DNA of 64,000 nt from contig JACKAX010000007.1 in NCBI GenBank assembly GCA_020634875.1, forward strand, positions 62,001 through 126,000, given 5' to 3'. Made by a program: the position numbers and the translations under genes. The notes under the pieces are model-generated. The model made no database searches. It worked only from the letters and a program-made list of their open reading frames with translations, and was not told the DNA's origin. Positions 24,520-31,654 of this stretch are shown here, piece after piece (the stretch's first letter is position 1; each line of letters begins with the position of its first letter). Origin of the DNA: Anaerolineales bacterium. Lineage in GTDB: Bacteria > Chloroflexota > Anaerolineae > Anaerolineales > JABWBV01.

Positions 24520-26751
24520 ATGTCCCCCAAAAGTTCACAAAAATCTGGAAGCATTCGGAAAGACCGCGGCCTGCAAGGCCTTATCCGGCTCGCTGACTTT
24601 ACTGCTGAAGATAACCGTCCTGAGATGGCGTTATACGTTCTCGCCCGCAACCGCAAACTGATCCACACCGCCCCCGTTGACGAAGAAAACCGCTTTGAAA
24701 TCCCCGACGAAGTGCTGAAAAACGCCCACATGATCGCCCTTGGCCCCGAAACCGAAAACTTTGCCACCCTGAAAGAAGAAAACCTCATGCTCTACCGGGC
24801 CGATCAATTTCAAGCGATGCTCTCCGACTTCCCCGAATTGATCATCGCCAAACCCAACTGGCAAATCTGGTGGTATGTCACCCGCTGTGTGACCGGCTCT
24901 GTCACCCACTGCCACCCCTACCCCTGGCTGGTCGCCGAACTCGTTCAGCAAGCCGTCGCCGTCGAACTCCCGAAGGTGCAGCAAGCTACGCTGAAATCCC
25001 GCGCCTTTGCGGCGGCGCAAAAGACCTTTGCCGCCGCGCAAAAGACCCTCACCGCCCGCCAGCAAACGCAAATCAGCGACCTGATCCTTGCCAAACCCAT
25101 CCAGGCCATCTTCCCCTTCTACCATTGCGACCCGGTCTGTGATGGCGTAGTCGAAGTGTACCGTCGCGTGTGTTGTTGCAAACCCTGGGTGCTCGCCGAC
25201 CCCCGCCTGCCCCGGCTGATTGACCTGCTCGAAGACATCGTACTGGAATATCCCCCGTTCCCCTGGCCCCCCATTCCCGGTCCCGATCCCGCCCCCTTCC
25301 GCACCCTGCCCTTCTTCAAAGACGGTGCCCTCGACGAAATGGCCTTCAACGCCAAAAAAGACCTCGCCGCCCTCCGTACCTTGTCCGAACCCCAGGCCCT
25401 CGAATACATCCAGGCCCGCCCGTACCTCTTCTGCTGGTGGAGTTGTGGCGACCCCGTCAAAGTCGCTGACGGCCCCCTCCTCCCCAACGGCAAATTCAAC
25501 ATCTGCTGGAAAGACCCCCTCTGGTTCCTCTTCCCCAACTGCCATTTTGAATACGCCTACGTGGTGAAACAAAACCTCAACGGCGAAATCGTCACCATTT
25601 ATGATGGTGTCACCGCCCACAAATGGTTCCACCAGGGCGACGAACCGAACCTGGTGTCCTACCACCCCCGCGCCATCCACTGCGGGCAGGACCCCTTCCC
25701 CGATGAAGACGGCGCGTTTGCCCTGCTCCAAGACATCGGCCTGGCCCATAGCTACCGGCTCAAAACCCCCGATGCCACTGGATGGGATCGCGTCGCCGCC
25801 CCCGGCTACAACGACGGGTTAGCCGACCCCGCCGCCAACGCCCTCGCCGCCCTCGGCCAGTACAAAGACCGCAACTGGGGCGGCACACTCTACCTGCGCT
25901 ACCACTTCAGCGAAGACATGCGAACCCTCGGCGCAAAATACTACCGCATCAGCGTCAGCGCCGCCGATAGCAACGGCAACCCCACTGGCTCGCGCACCCC
26001 CCTCTCGGACGCCCTGTCCTGGAACAAGTATGTGGGCTACGACATCCAACCCGAAGTCCTTGGCCCGTTCACTGCGGGTGGCGAAAACAACCTCTTCACC
26101 ATCCCCTACCAATATGATGCCGATTGGCACAGCGGACAATACCACGGTTATCTGGACACAACCGCGTTCGCCGACGGACGCCATCTCCTGACCCTCGAGG
26201 TGTTCGACGCTGCGGGCAATCGTCTCCGCCCAACCGGAACCCCCGGCCCTGGTACAGACACCGCGTTCACCTTCCGCCGCTGGTTCCAGGCCGTTGGCCC
26301 CACCGCTAACGTACCCTTCGCCGCCCTTACCCACATGTTCTGGTGGGATAACCGGAAAGCAAAAGCCTACATTGACGACCTCCGCCTGAACGGTTCCCCC
26401 TCCGCCGAAGAATGCCAGTTCCTCGAAGGAGACGCCAACGCCACCTTCAGCGTAGGCTACCGGGCCTACCACCCCGAACCGATGTTCCTGCTCAACCATT
26501 CGTTGTGGTGGCGGCGCGGCCTCGGCGGCCCGACCGGGTACCTGGTCAACGCCAGTCCGTTCAACGTCGGCCCGGCGATGGGCGTCAGCCCCACGGAAAC
26601 GTTCAGCAATATGCTGGATTTGGCGAATCACATCAACAAGTGCAGTTTCTCGCTCAACCTGTACGTGAACGTCAAAACCTTCAACGGCATCGGCACCCTG
26701 AACACTGACGACGCCTGGGATTACGCCGCCTTTGCGTTAGAAATTGTCTGA
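24520..26751 (+). CDS. large Cys/Trp-rich protein of unknown function
   Basis: 743 residues from ATG 24520, chosen for the AAAAAGGAGA ribosome site 7 nt upstream. No signal peptide or membrane helix. Residues ~25-75 look like a small beta-sandwich (ALYVLARNRKLIHTAPV). Residues ~90-320 are rich in Cys and Trp (VTRCVTGSVTHCHPYPW, YRRVCCCKPWV, FCWWSCGDP). An AAAQKTF-AAAQKTL duplication sits between. The C-terminal half is beta-rich (HLLTLEVFDAAGNRL) and ends CSFSLNLYVNVKTFNG. I do not recognise the family. It stands alone between two terminators. Many paired Cys suggest metal binding or export by an unknown route. Confidence 0.8.
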   Translation: MSPKSSQKSGSIRKDRGLQGLIRLADFTAEDNRPEMALYVLARNRKLIHTAPVDEENRFEIPDEVLKNAHMIALGPETENFATLKEENLMLYRADQFQAMLSDFPELIIAKPNWQIWWYVTRCVTGSVTHCHPYPWLVAELVQQAVAVELPKVQQATLKSRAFAAAQKTFAAAQKTLTARQQTQISDLILAKPIQAIFPFYHCDPVCDGVVEVYRRVCCCKPWVLADPRLPRLIDLLEDIVLEYPPFPWPPIPGPDPAPFRTLPFFKDGALDEMAFNAKKDLAALRTLSEPQALEYIQARPYLFCWWSCGDPVKVADGPLLPNGKFNICWKDPLWFLFPNCHFEYAYVVKQNLNGEIVTIYDGVTAHKWFHQGDEPNLVSYHPRAIHCGQDPFPDEDGAFALLQDIGLAHSYRLKTPDATGWDRVAAPGYNDGLADPAANALAALGQYKDRNWGGTLYLRYHFSEDMRTLGAKYYRISVSAADSNGNPTGSRTPLSDALSWNKYVGYDIQPEVLGPFTAGGENNLFTIPYQYDADWHSGQYHGYLDTTAFADGRHLLTLEVFDAAGNRLRPTGTPGPGTDTAFTFRRWFQAVGPTANVPFAALTHMFWWDNRKAKAYIDDLRLNGSPSAEECQFLEGDANATFSVGYRAYHPEPMFLLNHSLWWRRGLGGPTGYLVNASPFNVGPAMGVSPTETFSNMLDLANHINKCSFSLNLYVNVKTFNGIGTLNTDDAWDYAAFALEIV

Positions 26752-26785
26752 CGGCAAAAGTACTTAACCCTGCCTGGAAATTATG

Positions 26786-26833
26786 GTAGTCTAGGGGCTT
26801 GTCCCCGTCCCCGCCCACAAGGGGCTAGACTAC
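26786..26833. repeat. GTAG...CTAC palindromic element, copy 1
   Basis: GTAGTCTAG and CTAGACTAC are perfect 9-bp ends, with AGGGGCTTGTCCCC and CCCCGCCCACAA inside. The same core occurs in opposite orientation at 27839-27880. The pair encloses the DUF2892 and thioredoxin genes. Confidence 0.65.
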
Positions 26834-26850
26834 AAATTTCGAGCAGAATC

Positions 26851-26887
26851 AAAACGTCCCGTTACTTTTTCGAGTAACGGGATGTTT
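26851..26887 (+). terminator. rho-independent terminator
   Basis: AAAACGTCCCGTTACT-TTTTCG-AGTAACGGGATGTTTT, nearly perfect stem with T tail. It ends the transcript of the large Cys/Trp-rich gene. Confidence 0.8.
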
Positions 26888-26961
26888 TTGTAACCTTTTG
26901 AAGTTCACCTCATCCAAAAAGCAGACATAAAACGCTCATTTCATCCTAAGGAGACTTCAAA

Positions 26962-27165
26962 ATGAAAAACTTACTCAATGAATCAAATGCTGATCGGATT
27001 ATCCGCGTGGTCGTTGGCCTCGTCTTGCTTTATGTTGGCTTTGGCGGTGTAGTTGCAGGTACGCTTGGTACGATTTTAGGTATCGTCGGGGTTGTGGCCC
27101 TCGTTACAGGTGCCATTGGCTGGTGTCCAGCTTATTCCCTGCTAAAATTCAGCACGAAGAAATAA
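26962..27165 (+). CDS. DUF2892 small membrane protein
   Basis: 67 residues. DUF2892 pattern: ADRIIRVVVGLVLLYVG, a second glycine-rich helix, then the conserved GWCPAYSLL near the C-terminus. Two membrane helices are expected. Similar modules are attached to rhodanese in YgaP, linking them to thiol or sulfur chemistry. The next gene carries a thioredoxin fused to the same kind of module. AAGGAGAC precedes the ATG. Confidence 0.88.
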   Translation: MKNLLNESNADRIIRVVVGLVLLYVGFGGVVAGTLGTILGIVGVVALVTGAIGWCPAYSLLKFSTKK

Positions 27166-27177
27166 TTCTCCCGACAA

Positions 27178-27274
27178 AAACTTCGGAAGTCTCCAAAAAC
27201 CTCTTTTCTTCAGAACGAAACGCAAGGACAAAAGCCTTCTTGTACCAAAGATACACAGAAGACTTCCGAAGTTT
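27178..27274. repeat. 97-bp element with AAACTTCGGAAGTCT terminal inverted repeats
   Basis: Ends 27178-27192 and 27260-27274 are identical to those of the element at 17849-17944. The interior differs. It fills almost the whole gap between the DUF2892 and thioredoxin genes. Confidence 0.7.
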
Positions 27275-27291
27275 GGCATCGCGCGCTTAAT

Positions 27292-27810
27292 ATGAACCCA
27301 ACCGAATTTTTCGACAACCTCAAAGCTAATCCCCGTCCGGTCGTGGTGGACCTTTGGGCACCCTGGTGTATGCCCTGCCGCGCCATGACTCCGCTCGTCA
27401 AAAAGATGGAAAAACAATACGCCGGGCAGGTAGACGTATGGCAAATCAACGCCGATGAAAGCCCCGATCTCCTCCGTACCCTGCGCGTGTTCGGCATCCC
27501 TACCATGCTCGTGTACCGGAACGGGCAGGAAGTCACCCGCCGCACGGGTGCGCTCCCCGAACCTGCATTAGCAAGCTTGTTCGAGATCGCACTCCACCCT
27601 GAGACCACCACCTCGATCAAGTTAGGGATAGGCGAACGAGTTATTCGCATCGGCGCGGGAGCGATCCTCGCCGGGATCGGGGTATCTATGTCTTCTTGGG
27701 TCTTGATTCTCCTTGGGGGTGTTGTGGCCTTTACGGGCGTGTATGATCGTTGTCCCATTTGGAAAGCTATTACAGGCTTTGTTGCTGAGAAAATGCGGTC
27801 GGCGTCATAG
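27292..27810 (+). CDS. thioredoxin fused to a C-terminal DUF2892-like membrane module
   Basis: 172 residues. Residues 1-105 are a thioredoxin domain with WCMPC at 25-29 and cis-Pro70 in FGIPT. Residues ~113-160 form a two-helix membrane module (ERVIRIGAGAILAGIG, VYDRCPIW) that resembles the neighbouring 67-residue DUF2892 protein, including the CP pair. With no signal peptide, the thioredoxin domain would face the cytoplasm. It probably passes electrons to or from a membrane thiol partner. Domain order (Trx then DUF2892) matches rhodanese-DUF2892 fusions. Confidence 0.85.
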   Translation: MNPTEFFDNLKANPRPVVVDLWAPWCMPCRAMTPLVKKMEKQYAGQVDVWQINADESPDLLRTLRVFGIPTMLVYRNGQEVTRRTGALPEPALASLFEIALHPETTTSIKLGIGERVIRIGAGAILAGIGVSMSSWVLILLGGVVAFTGVYDRCPIWKAITGFVAEKMRSAS

Positions 27811-27838
27811 GATTCGGCGAAGAGGCTATCCGAAAATT

Positions 27839-27880
27839 GTAGCCAACCCCGTTGTGGGCGGGGACAAGCCCCTATGCTAC
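27839..27880. repeat. GTAG...CTAC palindromic element, copy 2 (inverted)
   Basis: Inverted relative of the element at 26786-26833; both share AGGGGCTTGTCCCC and the CCCGCCCACAA core. It begins GTAGCC and ends GCTAC. Confidence 0.65.
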
Positions 27881-27908
27881 ATTAATCTTCGGAGAAATCA
27901 AAAAACAA

Positions 27909-27935
27909 AAAGGCCAGCGCAATGCGCTGGCCTTT
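27909..27935 (-). terminator. terminator of the triple-repeat secreted protein gene
   Basis: AAAGGCCAGCGC-AAT-GCGCTGGCCTTT, perfect 12-bp stem. On the minus strand it runs into TTTTTGTTTTT, so it mainly serves the minus-strand gene. Confidence 0.8.
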
Positions 27936-27986
27936 ACTTGTTTCAGGGTCGTGAGTTTTTTGGACCCAGCCCTGCGAAAAAGAAGA

Positions 27987-29171
27987 CTATCCGTTTCCAG
28001 AGTTAGCATCGGTTGCGGGGGAGGTGGGGGTAGTTTGCTGGCCGGAGTCAGAACCACCGGAGCCGCCAAAGTCACCGTGTCCACCTGGGCCATGCCCGCC
28101 TTTGCCACCAGGGCCGTCGTGCATGTGGAAGGGGAGACCGTTTTCAAGCAGGTAATCCGCCTGGGCCTGGGTGATGACGCCATCTTTCAGGGCCTGGGCG
28201 ATAATTTCCGGGGTAGCAGTTTCGAGCGCAGTGCGGAGATCATCACCCGTCAAGCCAGCAGCATCAAGAAGATCAGAGACTGTTCCGGCGTCACGGGCGG
28301 CTTGCAAGTCTTCCACGCTCACCCCGAGGATGTCGGCAACGGTAGCGTCAATATATTCCTGTAAGGCACTGCGGAGGTAGCCTTTTGCGCCGCGCAAGCC
28401 ATTTTCGAGCAGGTAATCGGCCTGAGCCTGGGTGATCACTTCGTCTTTGAGGGCTTGTTCAACTATGCCGGGGAGGGCTTCCTCCATCGCAGTTTGGAAT
28501 TCGTCAGCGGTCAGGCCAGCTTGATCCAGCAGATCAGGCACGCGGGTGCCCGCATCTTTGGCAGCCTGGAAGTCTTCCACGCTCATGCCGAGGATATTGG
28601 CCGCGGCAGTTTCCACGTAGGGTTGCAGGAGGCTGTCCCTGGGGATGCCGAAGACGCCAAAATCACCGTGTCCGTGGGGGCTACCAGGCCCGCCGAACCC
28701 ATCGTGCCCACCAGGGCCACCGCGGTTGAACATCCGCAGACCATTTGCGACAATGGCATCGGCCTGTTCTTGGGTGATAACGCCATCCGCAAGGGCCTGC
28801 TCAACAATGCCGGGGGCAGCGGCGTCAAAGGCGGCCTGGAATTCTTCCTGGGTGAGGCCCGCCGCGTCCAGCAGGTCACTCATTTGTTTACCCTCGGTTT
28901 TGGCCGTCTGCAGTTCATCAACCGTGAGGCCCAAGATTTTGGCAATTGCAGCATCTATATAGGGCTGCAACGGGTGATCGCCATTGGTGTCATCTATCTG
29001 GAATAATTCCAGACGATTGAGGAAGGGCGTTTGGCTGGCAAGACTGGTATTAAAGCTTGCTTCGTTAGCACTAGCTGCTTTCGCGGAGGTGGCGCTATAA
29101 ACACCGAACCCCAATGCGGCCAGAGCGAGGACGGCCCCAAAGACGAGGCCGAGGGCAAATATTTTTTTCAT
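27987..29171 (-). CDS. secreted protein with three ~80-residue helical repeats (DUF2680/YckD-like)
   Basis: About 394 residues from ATG 29171, chosen for AAAGGAGAATACAC upstream; the longer frame start has no such site. A signal peptide is present. Three repeats follow the formula IAKILGLTVDEL, then DLLDAAGLTQEEFQAA, then DGVITQEQADAI. They are separated by Gly/Pro/His-rich segments (GGPGGHDGFGGPG) and the C-terminus is Gly/His-rich. The repeat resembles the DUF2680/YckD type of small exported proteins. The histidines could bind metal. Function unknown. Confidence 0.8.
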   Translation of the reverse strand: MKKIFALGLVFGAVLALAALGFGVYSATSAKAASANEASFNTSLASQTPFLNRLELFQIDDTNGDHPLQPYIDAAIAKILGLTVDELQTAKTEGKQMSDLLDAAGLTQEEFQAAFDAAAPGIVEQALADGVITQEQADAIVANGLRMFNRGGPGGHDGFGGPGSPHGHGDFGVFGIPRDSLLQPYVETAAANILGMSVEDFQAAKDAGTRVPDLLDQAGLTADEFQTAMEEALPGIVEQALKDEVITQAQADYLLENGLRGAKGYLRSALQEYIDATVADILGVSVEDLQAARDAGTVSDLLDAAGLTGDDLRTALETATPEIIAQALKDGVITQAQADYLLENGLPFHMHDGPGGKGGHGPGGHGDFGGSGGSDSGQQTTPTSPATDANSGNG

Positions 29172-29385
29172 GTGTATTCTCCTTTTGTTACACGGGCTGT
29201 TCTTATGGAACAACTCAAGATTGGGGACGTTGCTATAATAGGCGAAATTTTTGAAGATCCCGTGAAGAGCAGATGGAGAATATATGGAGATGATGTGAAG
29301 ATGGGTTAGGTGTCATGTGCTCAGGTGTGAGGGTGGTAGCACCCTGAGCGGAGGCTTTGCGTAGTCGAAGGGTGCAGAGGTGGGA

Positions 29386-29391
29386 TATAAT
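29386..29391 (+). promoter_or_regulatory. -10 element (TATAAT) for leaderless murJ
   Basis: A perfect TATAAT ends 6 nt before ATG 29398. No ribosome site is seen. This supports the inner ATG over the one at 29380. Confidence 0.45.
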
Positions 29392-29397
29392 CGCCGC

Positions 29398-30960
29398 ATG
29401 TCTACTTCTTCTACTGCAAACCGCCAGATCGCCCGCGCGGCCGGGGTGGTGATGGCGGGTTTTGTTTTAAGTAACCTGACCGGGTTAGTGCGGCAGGTGT
29501 TGGTGTCGAACGCGTTTGGGACTTCGGCGGAGATTGATGCGTTTAACGCGGCGATCCGCCTGCCCGACACGTTGTTTATGCTGGTCGCGGGGGGGGCGCT
29601 AGCCTCGGCGTTTATTCCGACGTTTACAGGGTTTATGGAGCAGGAGGATCGCGCGGGGGCGTGGGAATTGGCGTCGGCGGTGTTGAATCTGGTGGTGCTG
29701 ATCCTGACGGGGTTGAGTATATTGCTGGCGGTGTTTGCGCCGTTTGTGGTGAAGTACGCACTTGCGCGAGGGTTCGCGCCCGAACAGCAGGCGTTGACTG
29801 TGTCATTGTTACGCGTGCTGCTGGTTTCTCCGGCGGTATTTGGGGCCAGCGGGTTGGTGATGGGGATTTTGAACACGCACCAACATTTTCTGCTCCCCGC
29901 GCTGGCGCCAACGCTGCATTGGATTGGGTGGATTGTGGGGGTGGTGTTCTTTGTCCCACGTGTGGGGATTCACGGGTTGGCGTGGGGGGCGGTGTTGGGG
30001 GCGGGGTTGCATCTGGCGGTGCAGATTCCGGGGGTGGTAAAGTTGCCCGCGGCGCGGTACACGGCGCGATTGGGATGGGGGTCAGCGTCTGTGCGGGAGG
30101 TGATCCGGTTGATGGGGCCGCGGGTGTTCGGGACGGCGATTGTTCAGTTAAATTTTTGGATTAATGTGCTGCTGGCGTCGGGGATGCCGGAGGGGAGTTT
30201 GACGGCGATTGGGGTGGCGTTTGCGGTGATGACGATGCCGCAGGTGGTGATTGCGCAGGCGATTGCGATTGCGGCGCTGCCGACGTTTGCGGCGCAGGTG
30301 GCGCGGGAGGAATTGGCGGAGATGCGGGCGTCGCTGGCATCGGTGTTGCGGGGAGTGCTGTTGCTGTCGGTTCCGGCGACAGTGGGGCTGATTTTATTGC
30401 GGACACCGGTGATCCAGGTGTTGTTTCAGCGTGGGGAGTTTGATGCGCGTTCAACACAGTTGGTGGCGTGGGCGTTGTTGTGGTATACGGCAGGGCTGGT
30501 AAGTCATTCGGTGGTAGAGATTGTGAGCCGGGCGTTTTATGCGCTGCACGATACGAAGACGCCGGTGATGGTGGGGGCGGCGGCAATGGGGTTGAACGTA
30601 GCGTTGAGTATCGGGCTGGCGGCGTGGTTTGGGCGGATGGGCTGGATGCCGCACGGGGGGCTGGCCCTGGCGTTGACGCTTTCGACGACGCTGGAGATGG
30701 TGGCGTTGCTGGTGTTGATGCGGCGGCGGTTGAACGGGTTGGAGGGGGGACGGATTTTGCTGGGGTTGGGGCAAGCGGGAGTGGGGGCGTTGGTGATGGG
30801 GGCGACGATTTTGGGTTGGTTGGCGTTGAGCGCGTCGGCATGGGTGCAGGTGGCAGGGGTAGTCGTGGGAGGCGTGGTGTATGCGGGGGTAGTGTGGGGG
30901 TTGGGGGTGGAGGAAGTGAGGGAGGGAGTAGGGGTTATTTGGAGGCGAATAAAGAGATAA
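29398..30960 (+). CDS. murJ: lipid II flippase MurJ (MviN family)
   Basis: Moves lipid-linked peptidoglycan precursor across the membrane. About 520 residues with about 14 membrane helices. The MviN signatures are NLTGLVRQVLVSNAFGTSAEIDAF (here split: NLTGLVRQVLVSNAFG and TSAEIDAF), LFMLVAGGALASAFIPTF, and RVLLVSPAVFGASGLVMGIL. ATG 29398 was chosen because a TATAAT covers the earlier ATG. The GC-rich third positions are extreme here, causing long antisense frames that are not genes. A hairpin follows the stop. Confidence 0.92.
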   Translation: MSTSSTANRQIARAAGVVMAGFVLSNLTGLVRQVLVSNAFGTSAEIDAFNAAIRLPDTLFMLVAGGALASAFIPTFTGFMEQEDRAGAWELASAVLNLVVLILTGLSILLAVFAPFVVKYALARGFAPEQQALTVSLLRVLLVSPAVFGASGLVMGILNTHQHFLLPALAPTLHWIGWIVGVVFFVPRVGIHGLAWGAVLGAGLHLAVQIPGVVKLPAARYTARLGWGSASVREVIRLMGPRVFGTAIVQLNFWINVLLASGMPEGSLTAIGVAFAVMTMPQVVIAQAIAIAALPTFAAQVAREELAEMRASLASVLRGVLLLSVPATVGLILLRTPVIQVLFQRGEFDARSTQLVAWALLWYTAGLVSHSVVEIVSRAFYALHDTKTPVMVGAAAMGLNVALSIGLAAWFGRMGWMPHGGLALALTLSTTLEMVALLVLMRRRLNGLEGGRILLGLGQAGVGALVMGATILGWLALSASAWVQVAGVVVGGVVYAGVVWGLGVEEVREGVGVIWRRIKR

Positions 30961-30987
30961 AAAATCGCCCAGTTTTAGGGCGATTTT
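30961..30987 (+). terminator. terminator after murJ, duplicate of the tRNA-Ser terminator
   Basis: AAAATCGCCC-AGTTTTA-GGGCGATTTT. The same hairpin, slightly changed, lies at 33646-33673 next to the intact tRNA. It forms one unit with the adjacent pseudo-tRNA. Confidence 0.7.
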
Positions 30988-30989
30988 AG

Positions 30990-31077
30990 TGAAGAGGGAG
31001 GAATTCTAACCTTCGGTGGACACAAGGACCACAACGGTTTTCGGGAACGCCCCGATCCATTACTACGACATCCCTCC
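30990..31077 (-). pseudogene. decayed tRNA-Ser(CGA) copy
   Basis: An 88-bp stretch aligns end to end with the intact tRNA at 33676-33763. A 31-bp run is identical (31013-31043 versus 33699-33729). It is broken: the acceptor strands no longer pair, the T-loop TTCGAAT has become TTAGAAT, position 33 before the anticodon is C instead of the universal U, and the D-loop GG is lost. The rest of the gap to 31267 shows no gene. Confidence 0.8.
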
Positions 31078-31267
31078 AATTTCTTGCAATCAGATAAACT
31101 GTGTGCCTTCTAGGTTTTCGTTGTGTTCAGCATCTTTTTAGGAACGTTGTTCGCGATCAGGTTTTGAAGGAGAGAATGTAGGACCGTTTTCGTTGATTCA
31201 AACCACAATCACGACTTTTAAAACGGGCATTGGGGGAAATTGAGCAATAACTTCTTTTAGTTGTTGC

Positions 31268-31654
31268 TCAAATACTTCCTAAGGCTGATTGCATATTTTT
31301 AGGCACGGAGGCGATCAACTGGCGCAGTTTGGAAATTCCATACGACTTAATCACAACGCACTCCCCGAGGTCTTCGAGTTTCTTTGCCATAAGAACATCA
31401 GCGGTTAGGATAATTACGGGAATACTGGCCAGATGAGCATTGGTTCGGATGTAATGTAATATTTCGTCCCCAGAAACATAGGGCAGATGAAGGTCGAGGA
31501 GAATCAGTGCTGGAGAAAAGGACGCTAAAATTCGAAGAGCTTCATTTCCCAGTTGAATGACCTCTGATAAATATCCGTTTTGCTGGACAACGGCCTCATA
31601 AACTTTTCCTAGTTTTGGGTCATCTTCAATGATGAGGGCAACAGGTGTATTCAT
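31268..31654 (-). CDS. single-domain response regulator
   Basis: 128-residue receiver with no output domain. Acidic pocket Glu10-Asp11, phosphoacceptor Asp54 (LLDLHLP), Thr84 (ILTAD) and Lys103 (VIKSYG, replacing the usual KPF). Its start overlaps the kinase stop by 1 bp, so it is the partner of the 31654-33420 kinase. With no DNA-binding domain, it likely works by protein contact or as a phosphate sink. Confidence 0.9.
   Translation of the reverse strand: MNTPVALIIEDDPKLGKVYEAVVQQNGYLSEVIQLGNEALRILASFSPALILLDLHLPYVSGDEILHYIRTNAHLASIPVIILTADVLMAKKLEDLGECVVIKSYGISKLRQLIASVPKNMQSALGSI

Noticed and set aside
30468..30989. Gly/Val-rich open frame overlapping murJ
   Set aside because: Same-strand shadow produced by extreme third-position GC in murJ.
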